From NCBI GenBank assembly GCA_964493985.1, contig CAZBQL010000037.1:1-27021 (forward strand): 27,021 bases of DNA, read 5' to 3'. The position numbers and the translations under genes were made by a program. This DNA is from MGML01 sp964493985 (GTDB lineage Bacteria; Chloroflexota; Dehalococcoidia; Dehalococcoidales; UBA2162). The notes under the pieces are model-generated. The model had not been told where the DNA came from, searched no databases, and was given only the letters and a program-made list of their open reading frames with translations. Positions 7,542-14,240 of the stretch are shown here, one piece after another. The first letter of the stretch is position 1. The number at the start of each line of letters is the position of its first letter.

Positions 7542-7820
7542 ATGGCCAGGTTTAACGATGTTGAAATAATTGTCGATTCGGTTTTGAAAAATGAGTGTCC
7601 TCGTGGATATAAGGTTGGAGACCGATGGTTTGTCAAAGGAGGTAATACGCCTCAAACGGAAATGTGTGCCAGTGCTTACAATTCCATAGCCCCGGCACTG
7701 AGAGTTCTCTGTATGGGCGGTAATCATCCATGGGACACCGAGTCCGGAGAAAGTCTAGCAATGTGCCCCGATTCGAATGTAGGCCTGATATTCAAACTTA
7801 AGAGAATCAAATCCGAATAG
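7542..7820 (+). CDS. Small TIGR04076-like cysteine-motif protein
   Basis: This 92-aa protein has the pattern of the TIGR04076 family, whose function is unknown: ECPRGYKVGDRWFV (residues 18-31), MCASAYNSIAPAL (about 41-53), a GGxxPW segment (60-64) and a C-terminal CPD (75-77). The spaced cysteines suggest metal or redox binding. It starts at an ATG behind TGGAGG. The N-terminal pattern (Cys, then YKVGD, then Cys after about 15 residues) recurs in the two larger proteins flanking the AOR at 8900-10747, so this is a third member of the same local group. Confidence 0.7.
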   Translation: MARFNDVEIIVDSVLKNECPRGYKVGDRWFVKGGNTPQTEMCASAYNSIAPALRVLCMGGNHPWDTESGESLAMCPDSNVGLIFKLKRIKSE

Positions 7821-7846
7821 AATAACGTTTGAATAAACGGTTATTC
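7820..7846. terminator. Bidirectional hairpin overlapping two stop codons
   Basis: GAATAACGTTT (7820-7830) pairs with AAAC-G-GTTATTC (7835-7846), giving an 11-bp stem with one bulged G and a GAAT loop. It starts at the last base of one stop codon and covers the stop of the opposing DUF1801 gene, and it probably ends transcription in both directions. Confidence 0.55.
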
Positions 7847-8194
7847 CGAGATTTCCTTAACCCGGTATTTCACTATTTTTTCGATGAGTTCATAAGGTAT
7901 CGGTTTATCCAGGGGAAATTGGAATGCTCCTTTCGAGGTATGGTATGGTGTTAATTCTTTTTCGAACGCTGTAATCGCTGACGGAGTCGGATAAAATCCT
8001 ATGTGTTTCTTGAACGCGGCGAAATGGACCAGGTTCCCATTTAGCTTAAACGTAGGCATCCGGTAGCTGATGGTTTCTTTGGCATCCGGCACAGCTTCTC
8101 TAATTACCTTTCTCAGTTTTATTAGTATCGACCGGACATCTTCGGGAAAACCAGCAATGTAGGCGTTAACTGCTTCTTTACCTGTATCATTCAT
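7841..8194 (-). CDS. DUF1801 (YdhG-like) family protein
   Basis: This 117-aa protein matches DUF1801/YdhG-type proteins: an N-terminal helix pair (YIAGFPEDVRSILIKLRKVI), the characteristic ETISYRMPTFKLNG (about residues 40-53), HFAAFKKHIGFYP (57-69) and the GAFQFPLDKPIP segment (88-99). Relatives include a Bacillus protein reported as an iron chaperone, but most members have no known role. It is complete and of normal size. It is the last gene of the minus-strand AOR operon, 24 bases after the preceding stop. An iron-handling function would suit an operon of Fe-S enzymes; that link is only suggestive. Confidence 0.8.
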   Translation of the reverse strand: MNDTGKEAVNAYIAGFPEDVRSILIKLRKVIREAVPDAKETISYRMPTFKLNGNLVHFAAFKKHIGFYPTPSAITAFEKELTPYHTSKGAFQFPLDKPIPYELIEKIVKYRVKEISE

Positions 8195-8218
8195 AGATAT
8201 AACTGTAATATTAACAGG

Positions 8219-8869
8219 TTATTTCGGATAAGCTTTCCCGTCAATCATATCGACGTATCCAACCACCGCCATTTCATCCAGCATCAAAGATACGTTCAAA
8301 TCATAGATCGGTGGATACACCTCTTCCCGTTCGAATTTGGTATATTTATCCAGAATCTCATTAACTGTCATGCCCGGCTGTTCTTTTACTTTTTCAAGTA
8401 TGCTCATCGCCCGGTTGTAATAGGTCAGCATATCGCCGCCACTGGCAAGGTCAACCGGCTCACAAATGAAATGGGCGCCGGTCCTTGTATCATCACAGGT
8501 AAATCCGCGCTGCCTTTTTATCAGGCTTTCGGGAGGTACAGCCGGTATACCACTCAGGTATTTTGGGTCAGCCCCTTCCGGTGCTTTCTTCAACGGACGA
8601 AATCCTACACCATCATACTTTTTCATCTCCGGGTCCCTGGCGCTGAGACCTGAATACAGGTAAATCATCCGATCGTAATCTCCCTGCCCATAGAAGACAG
8701 TATTCCATATCACCGTTGCCATGTTTTTCAGTAGTCCGTTGCATATTCTACCTTCGAATTTTTCTCCATCATAGGTAAACTCGTCACCTATTTCATAATC
8801 AAAATGGCAGGGAAAATGTTCCGAATCTCCCGTAAAAGATACAAGCGTGCATTTTACTTTGAAAGGCAT
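8219..8869 (-). CDS. AOR-linked cysteine-motif protein, shorter paralogue (unknown function)
   Basis: This 216-aa protein cannot be assigned a function. The N-terminal 60 residues resemble TIGR04076-type modules: FKVKCT, FPCHFDYEIGD (about 19-29), DGEKFEGRIC (34-43). A middle stretch DPEMKKYDGVGFRP (about 79-92) and a C-terminal helical part (RAMSILEKVKEQPGMTVNEI, then EEVYPP) follow; the latter could be a winged-helix-like domain. All these blocks recur in the same order in the 257-aa protein upstream of the AOR. The shared Cys pair (PCHF, GRIC) may bind metal. It lies 30 bases downstream of the AOR in one operon; it may serve as a maturation factor, redox partner or regulator of the AOR. 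Confidence 0.65.
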   Translation of the reverse strand: MPFKVKCTLVSFTGDSEHFPCHFDYEIGDEFTYDGEKFEGRICNGLLKNMATVIWNTVFYGQGDYDRMIYLYSGLSARDPEMKKYDGVGFRPLKKAPEGADPKYLSGIPAVPPESLIKRQRGFTCDDTRTGAHFICEPVDLASGGDMLTYYNRAMSILEKVKEQPGMTVNEILDKYTKFEREEVYPPIYDLNVSLMLDEMAVVGYVDMIDGKAYPK

Positions 8870-8899
8870 ATCCTATACCTCCTTTTCCCCGGGGTGAAT

Positions 8900-10747
8900 T
8901 TATCCTGAAATCATATCCTCCATACCCAACCGATCCAATGTGAAATCCAGAGGAATTCCCGTATTTTCATCCCATCCACGCAGCCGGTAATACTCCTTCA
9001 ACATTTGCAGGTATTTTTCAAGGTCAAGCGGCTTTCCCGGAAGCTCTCTGGAATTCCTGAAATTATCTTCGTAAGGGTAATCATCTTCGGGCAACTTCCT
9101 GCCTTCCCTTATCATTATCAATCTCTGTATATTTGTTACTCTCTCCATAGCCAGGTCCAGTTCATCACTGCTCGCACCGGTCACCGCGTGGAACAGCTTC
9201 GCTTCAAGCTCGGGATCACCCACAAAACCAGGTTTACTGAAAGAATATGCTATAGGCCATCCTGAATCGCACAGACCAAGACTATCCTCCAAATACGCCC
9301 GGTTCTGTATTTTTACAGCAGCCAGCGCTTTCCCCTCATAACCTGCAGCGTCCGCTGCCGCTTTGCTGCCCCAGAAAGCTTCTGCTATCTTTTTATACAC
9401 CTCTTCTGTGACCGAACTTGCTTCCGGATTCATCAGGTTTGTCATCCTCGCTGCTCTTACAAATCCGGCGTGGAACAATGGACGACTCATCCGCGGTTCT
9501 ACCGGGTCCAGCAGAGCGTGGACAACTGACGATCGCGGCATATATGCATCGTTTTCACCGACCGGCAGTACTCCAGGATTCAGCATCGACCTGACTTTCT
9601 CCGGCACTTCCTTACTCGCTCTGAAAAGTCCTTCGGCAAGCAGTTTTCCAAGACCTTCTCTAAAAGAAATCGAATACAGTAATTTTTCAAGGAATTCTCC
9701 TGTACCGATTTTCGATAAAGGCAGGCCCGTTTCCTCTTCGGTCAAGCTATTTGCCCGGTAGCAGTCGTATAGCCAGTTAATCATGCTGCGGAGTTCGAAG
9801 GTGCATATCGCATAGTCATTTGCCAGTATCGGGGCATTATAGAAGGTATCTACAGGTTCATCATTGTAACCATACTTCCACGGCATATAGTACTCCATCG
9901 CCTCGCATCGCCTGTAATCCTCAAGGTCTTCCCGCTTTCCGTACCGGTATTTATTTCTGATACAGACCAGTCCACACTGATAACACTGCCCTTTTCCTAT
10001 ACGTTCTAGTAAATGCCCGTGATTACTCATGGTTACATCAGGCGGTATGGACAGATCGAGACGCTTGCTTATCTGAATGGTGTACCTGTTCAGTTCCTTC
10101 AACCTTTCTGGATCATAAATTCGCGGTCTGCCAGTACCCTTCACAACAATCGCCTTCAGGTTCTTCGATCCCATTACAGCACCGAATCCTGCTGTGGATG
10201 TTGACTGGTGGGAGCCGAAAATCACGGCACTCCTGACACGGTTTTCACCGGCTTGTCCGGTGGTAAGGAATTTCACCTTATCTCCATGAGTTTGCTGTAT
10301 TGCTTCACCCGTTTCGTATGTCCCGGTTCCCCATAATCCGGAAGCATCCAGAATATCTACTCGATTATCATCTATCATCAGATAAACAGGGCTATGCGCA
10401 CGTCCTGAAATCACCAGCCCATCGTATCCGGCCTTCTTCAGTTCAGCGGGAAAGTAACCTCCGATATTCCCGTAGCAGTACTGTTCGGGATATGCCATCG
10501 GTGATTTTCCGGCTACCGCCATACGTGTCGCACCCTGTGCGCCCGTAGCTACCAGTGGACCGGTAACGAATATGAGATGATTTTCCGGATCAAAGGCCGT
10601 TGTTTCAGGTTTAACATGTTGCCAATATATCCGGGAAGCTATCCCACGTCCTCCGAGATATTTTTCGACATATTGTTTTGTGTCTCTGAGCGATATCTCT
10701 GAGGTGGTAAGATTTATATTCAGTATCTTTCCCATCCAGCCATACAT
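8900..10747 (-). CDS. Aldehyde:ferredoxin oxidoreductase (AOR family), paralogue A
   Basis: This 615-aa cytosolic enzyme of the tungsten/molybdenum bis-pterin AOR family is predicted to oxidise an aldehyde to a carboxylic acid with ferredoxin as acceptor. The N-terminal domain shows GKILNINLTT, the GGRGIASRIYW pterin-site segment (32-42) and GAVMGSKNLKAIVVKG (189-204). The [4Fe-4S] ligands are CYQCGLVC (C255, C258, C262) and C493 (LGLCDSG). The length matches characterised AORs (about 600 aa). It is flanked in one minus-strand operon by two paralogous Cys-motif proteins, an arrangement not shared by the other three AORs here. The substrate is unknown. Confidence 0.93.
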   Translation of the reverse strand: MYGWMGKILNINLTTSEISLRDTKQYVEKYLGGRGIASRIYWQHVKPETTAFDPENHLIFVTGPLVATGAQGATRMAVAGKSPMAYPEQYCYGNIGGYFPAELKKAGYDGLVISGRAHSPVYLMIDDNRVDILDASGLWGTGTYETGEAIQQTHGDKVKFLTTGQAGENRVRSAVIFGSHQSTSTAGFGAVMGSKNLKAIVVKGTGRPRIYDPERLKELNRYTIQISKRLDLSIPPDVTMSNHGHLLERIGKGQCYQCGLVCIRNKYRYGKREDLEDYRRCEAMEYYMPWKYGYNDEPVDTFYNAPILANDYAICTFELRSMINWLYDCYRANSLTEEETGLPLSKIGTGEFLEKLLYSISFREGLGKLLAEGLFRASKEVPEKVRSMLNPGVLPVGENDAYMPRSSVVHALLDPVEPRMSRPLFHAGFVRAARMTNLMNPEASSVTEEVYKKIAEAFWGSKAAADAAGYEGKALAAVKIQNRAYLEDSLGLCDSGWPIAYSFSKPGFVGDPELEAKLFHAVTGASSDELDLAMERVTNIQRLIMIREGRKLPEDDYPYEDNFRNSRELPGKPLDLEKYLQMLKEYYRLRGWDENTGIPLDFTLDRLGMEDMISG

Positions 10748-10803
10748 ACTCTGTTAACTCGTCTCCTGTTTAGCAGTTACGCTAACGATACGGCAAAATA
10801 GAA

Positions 10804-11577
10804 TTACATCCTCAAGGCTGAGCGTTCTTCTGGCGTAATACTATTTTTGAAATTCTCCAGTTTCTCTTTGCCTTTATCCGTAATAGCAACTTTACCATCC
10901 CTATCACCATCAAGTGTAATATAATCCAGGACAGTCAACTCTCCGACAAGTGACCAGATTATATTCTGTCCCAACGTCGGGTATATGTTATCTCTCTCGT
11001 CATCTTCGAATTCTTCGATGATTTTATTAACTGCTATTTCAGGTTTTTTCGATATTTTATTTAGTATCGAAAGTGATCTTCGTGTATACGGTAGGCCGTC
11101 TCCATAATCGACCAGGTCGAAGGCTTCGAACTCCATTCTCATAAGGGTATGTTTATCGCCGCACACCAATATTTCTTTTTTCCTCTCTCCTGTACCCGGC
11201 CCACCTAATAATTCACCACCGGGTGGTTCATCAAATAGCGTAACGTCCGGTATATACTTATAGTTTTGTTCGGGCCTTTCTAATGTCGGTTTAAATCCTA
11301 CACCGTCATATTTTTTATATTCAGGGTCGAAAATACTATAAGGTGAATGGAAAAAGGGTAAATACTGACCCGGAGTTTCCCCTTCCCTGTGCCTACCTCC
11401 CGAAGTGTAAAGAATGCTTACTTTTTCAGAAAACGGTCGAAGAATGGAAGGGCAAATGCGTCCGATAAACTTCTCCCCATCCCAGATAATGGTATCGCCT
11501 ACCTTATATTGAAAGTGGCAGGGATGGCGTACTTCGTCACTGTCGAAACCAAGCACAGTAGCTTTAACTTTAAACAT
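10804..11577 (-). CDS. AOR-linked cysteine-motif protein, longer paralogue (unknown function)
   Basis: This 257-aa protein is the first gene of the AOR-A operon, 56 bases upstream of the AOR. It repeats the blocks of the 216-aa protein in the same order: FKVKAT, HPCHFQYKVGD (about 18-28), DGEKFIGRIC (33-42), DPEYKKYDGVGFKP (about 83-96), RRSLSILNKISKKPE and a YP-containing segment. It carries extra residues in the middle (Gly-rich GGELLGGPGTGE) and a C-terminal extension containing DGKVAITDKGKEKL, an end typical of winged-helix DNA-binding or tetramerising domains. A regulatory or protein-binding role is therefore possible, but no function is established. The ATG follows AGGAGG. Confidence 0.65.
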   Translation of the reverse strand: MFKVKATVLGFDSDEVRHPCHFQYKVGDTIIWDGEKFIGRICPSILRPFSEKVSILYTSGGRHREGETPGQYLPFFHSPYSIFDPEYKKYDGVGFKPTLERPEQNYKYIPDVTLFDEPPGGELLGGPGTGERKKEILVCGDKHTLMRMEFEAFDLVDYGDGLPYTRRSLSILNKISKKPEIAVNKIIEEFEDDERDNIYPTLGQNIIWSLVGELTVLDYITLDGDRDGKVAITDKGKEKLENFKNSITPEERSALRM

Positions 11578-11627
11578 AGTTTACCTCCTGTTAATATTTA
11601 CCTGCAGAAAACAATATGATACCGGTT

Positions 11628-11656
11628 ATAATAATCTACTTGACTCATAAACGCAA
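11628..11656 (-). promoter_or_regulatory. Probable promoter of the AOR-A operon
   Basis: On the minus strand TTGCGT (11651-11656), a 17-base spacer and TATTAT (11628-11633) precede the first gene. The leader would be about 45 bases and contains the AGGAGG ribosome-binding site. Confidence 0.5.
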
Positions 11657-11668
11657 AATTCATCTAAA

Positions 11669-11718
11669 TTTGATGTTTGTTCCGGAACAATGGTAAAAAG
11701 ATATTCTCGAACATCAAA
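11669..11718. promoter_or_regulatory. Nested inverted repeats, candidate operator between AOR operons A and B
   Basis: A perfect 14-base palindrome TTGTTCCGGAACAA (11677-11690) lies beside a perfect 9-base inverted repeat, TTTGATGTT (11669-11677) with AACATCAAA (11710-11718). Both are in the 172-base region between divergent operons A and B. The palindrome has the size of a dimeric regulator site; the outer arms could form an RNA hairpin in a leader of operon B. No regulator can be named. Confidence 0.45.
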
Positions 11719-11749
11719 GATTCAACCATATTAATATAGGGCAATAAAT

Positions 11750-12703
11750 ATGAAAAGTGAATCGGAAAATCATCCTATCGAGTTGATATTTCACAATATA
11801 CACGACCACGGTACTGACATCGGTGATAGGTGGATGGCTGAAATAGAGAAACGTTCCGCTGGTAAATTTGTCTTTAGCACGACTGTCGGTGACGATCCTG
11901 ATCTACTCAAAGCTGCAGATGTTGTTCGTGATGTTCCAGCATCCGCTGAACTTTATCCTTTACTCAATCTTGTTCAAATCCCATTTATGTTTCCTAATTC
12001 TACGGTAGGCAGCAGAGTATTAGCTCAGCTTTATAAAGAGTCTCCAGAACTGCAGAGTGAGTTAAACGACGTGAAGGTAGTGGGAATCGGAATTGGGGCA
12101 AGGATGGCAATATTTGCTTCCCTTTCTTATAAAAAGATTCTCAGTTTGGAAGATCTTGTCGGTACCAGAATTAGATCTTTATCAATAATGGATGACGTTT
12201 TTAGAACTTTAGGAGCTATCCCCCGACATGTTGGATGGTTTGATATGGGCAAACTTTTAAAATCCGGCGAACTCGATGCTGCACTACTCGGCATTATTCC
12301 CGCCTGTATGTTCAAACTCGCTGATGATACAGCCCCGTACTGTATATTAACCGGTGAAAAATCCATTACCATGCACCCAATGCGTATTTATATGAAATGG
12401 GACACATGGAATAGACTTCCGGATGGTATTCGTGATGTTATTGATGAACTGGGCCCTTCCGGTTCGAATTGCTGGTACGCAGTACAAAACGGGAATGATT
12501 CGGATACTCATCTGCAAGAAGCACTTGAATATTTCAGACAAAAAGGTTTTATAACTTCCTTAACGCCTGATGAACTGGCCAGGTGGGAAAGAATAATACA
12601 ACCAGTACTAAACTCTATACTGGATAAATACGAAGAAAGAGGGCTTCCTGCCAGGAGTCTTATTACCAGAATGGAAGAACTTATTGATAAATATTCAGAA
12701 TAA
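11750..12703 (+). CDS. TRAP-type (DctP family) solute-binding protein without a signal peptide
   Basis: This 317-aa protein has the fold signature of TRAP transporter solute-binding proteins: GDRWMAEIEKRSAGKF near the start, LNLVQIPFMFPN (about 67-78), the interlobe block LEDLVGTRIRSLS (137-149) with VFRTLGAIPRHV, and KSGELDAALLG. DctP proteins bind carboxylates or other acids outside the membrane. This one has no hydrophobic N-terminus, and an in-frame stop lies about 15 bases upstream of the ATG, so no longer start exists. No TRAP membrane subunits are nearby. It is probably cytosolic, or was repurposed as a ligand sensor or carrier. It heads operon B; the SDR gene starts 43 bases later. 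Confidence 0.75.
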   Translation: MKSESENHPIELIFHNIHDHGTDIGDRWMAEIEKRSAGKFVFSTTVGDDPDLLKAADVVRDVPASAELYPLLNLVQIPFMFPNSTVGSRVLAQLYKESPELQSELNDVKVVGIGIGARMAIFASLSYKKILSLEDLVGTRIRSLSIMDDVFRTLGAIPRHVGWFDMGKLLKSGELDAALLGIIPACMFKLADDTAPYCILTGEKSITMHPMRIYMKWDTWNRLPDGIRDVIDELGPSGSNCWYAVQNGNDSDTHLQEALEYFRQKGFITSLTPDELARWERIIQPVLNSILDKYEERGLPARSLITRMEELIDKYSE

Positions 12704-12746
12704 AAATTACTCAAATATATTTTAAAGCAACCTATGGAGGTAGACT

Positions 12747-13469
12747 ATGGATCTAAAATTGACCGATAAGGTAGCTCTGGTAACCGGAACAGGAAGCCAG
12801 ATTGGGTACGGGAAAGCTATCGCACTCACTCTCTCAGAAGAGGGATGCCATATCGTCTCTGCCGATAAGGATATTAAAGGCGCTGAACAGACTGCTGAAG
12901 AGGTAATATCACGAGGACGAAAATCTCTGGCAATCGAGGTCGATGTAAGGAACCGCAGAGAAGTCAATGAAATGGTAAAAAGCACAACGGATGAATTCGG
13001 TAAGATAGATATTCTGGTGAATAATGCCGGAGTAAGCAGTAAATGGAAACCTTTTATGGAAATGAATAACGATGATTGGGACTACGATATAGGAGTTAAT
13101 CTGTATGGGCAAATGAATGTCGCCCAGGCAGTTCTTCCTCACATGGTCTCACGAAGATCCGGCAGAATTATCAATACTTCCGGTGGACAGGGAATACCCG
13201 GGATTTCACTCTACGGTGCTGCTAAAGGGGCGGTAGTACAGTGGACAAAGGCTCTCGCCAGAGAGGTTGCACCTTACGGGATAATAGTATCTGTATATTC
13301 TCCGGGTCTGGGTGCTACCGGACTTACCGGGGACGATCCACGAGAGTTGGAGAGCCTGGCAAAAAATAATCTATTGGGAAGGCTTTGTACTCCGGAGGAT
13401 GTTGGTAATCTTGTCGCTTTCATGGTTTCTGAAAAAAGCAGTTACTTTGCTTCGATGTTCGGTGGATAA
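12747..13469 (+). CDS. Short-chain dehydrogenase/reductase (SDR)
   Basis: This 240-aa classical SDR is a cytosolic NAD(P)-dependent alcohol/ketone or aldehyde oxidoreductase. It shows the cofactor motif TGTGSQIG (13-20), VDV (65-67), NNAG (92-95), N118 and the catalytic S145, Y156 and K160 (YGAAK). The loop between the catalytic Ser and Tyr is slightly short. The C-terminus SSYFASMFGG lacks a few residues of the usual TGQxxxVDGG ending, so the gene ends early compared with most relatives, but no frameshift is obvious. It has a GGAGG ribosome-binding site. Its position between the solute-binding protein and the Fe-S protein suggests that it makes or removes the alcohol form of the AOR-B substrate. 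Confidence 0.88.
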   Translation: MDLKLTDKVALVTGTGSQIGYGKAIALTLSEEGCHIVSADKDIKGAEQTAEEVISRGRKSLAIEVDVRNRREVNEMVKSTTDEFGKIDILVNNAGVSSKWKPFMEMNNDDWDYDIGVNLYGQMNVAQAVLPHMVSRRSGRIINTSGGQGIPGISLYGAAKGAVVQWTKALAREVAPYGIIVSVYSPGLGATGLTGDDPRELESLAKNNLLGRLCTPEDVGNLVAFMVSEKSSYFASMFGG

Positions 13470-13497
13470 ACTAATATAGTTTCAGGAGGGTATTTAC

Positions 13498-14217
13498 ATG
13501 ACTGGAAATATGACCGTTTTTATATGCCCTTATTGTGCAAACGAATACTCAACAGCTAATGCGCTAAGGGCACATCTCGAGAAAGATCATTTCCCGCCTA
13601 ATAAGGACAATCAGGTCTGGGGGCGTGAAATATACCCAGATCCAAACGGCGTGGCATTTATAGATTGTGACGTTATGAAATGTGTCGGTTGCGGATTATG
13701 TGCCGAAGCCTGCTCAATGCAGCACTTTGGTGTGATAAATAAAGACTTCTCCAGAATATATATCAGAAAGTTTCTCTTACCTTTACCGAAAGCTATCGTT
13801 GTAACCTGCAGTCAGTGCCAAGAAGAAGAAAGACTTTGTCAAAAAGCCTGCCCCGTATCACCTCCGGTTATATTTTTTGACAGTGATACGCTCCATATGG
13901 TTGTTGATAAAATCAGATGTACCGGATGTCTGTCATGTAAAGATGCCTGCGGTACCGAAGCGATACGTTATAATCCCGATATTTCAGATACTCCACTCGT
14001 TTGTGACCTTTGCGACACTAATAGTACGGGTGAAAGGAATCCACAGTGTGTACAGATCTGCCCAATGTCTGCTCTTTATTTTCACGACCAGAATGAACGG
14101 GGACGACCGCTCCGAGACAGCTTCAGGAGAAGTTCCGACGAAAAAGCCAGTATGGTTGCCCGACGACTCTACCCGCTTACGAAAGACAGTCTGGCATTCC
14201 CTGTCTGGGAACCGTAA
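13498..14217 (+). CDS. Four-cluster ferredoxin-like electron-transfer protein with an N-terminal C2H2 zinc finger
   Basis: This 239-aa protein has 16 Cys arranged for four [4Fe-4S] clusters: C62/65/68/72, C104/107/114/118, C141/144/147/151 and C169/172/184/188. This is the HycB/YdhY/BamC-type polyferredoxin that delivers electrons to or from AOR-like catalytic subunits. Before it, residues 10-31 form a perfect classical C2H2 finger: C10-x2-C13-x12-H26-x4-H31, with aromatic Tyr17 and Leu23 in the usual hydrophobic positions. Such fusions are unusual. The gene is 28 bases after the SDR and 23 bases before AOR-B, so it is the likely dedicated electron carrier of that AOR. No signal peptide or twin-Arg motif is seen, so it is cytosolic. 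Confidence 0.88.
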   Translation: MTGNMTVFICPYCANEYSTANALRAHLEKDHFPPNKDNQVWGREIYPDPNGVAFIDCDVMKCVGCGLCAEACSMQHFGVINKDFSRIYIRKFLLPLPKAIVVTCSQCQEEERLCQKACPVSPPVIFFDSDTLHMVVDKIRCTGCLSCKDACGTEAIRYNPDISDTPLVCDLCDTNSTGERNPQCVQICPMSALYFHDQNERGRPLRDSFRRSSDEKASMVARRLYPLTKDSLAFPVWEP

Positions 14218-14240
14218 TACCGTTGAAGGAGAAGATAACA

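Noticed and set aside
11750..12703. A complete TRAP transport system
   Set aside because: Only the binding-protein fold is present; no DctQ or DctM membrane subunit is encoded in the window.
14223..14240. Extension of AOR-B to the TTG at 14223
   Set aside because: It would translate through the AAGGAG ribosome-binding site; the ATG at 14241 matches the conserved AOR N-terminus.
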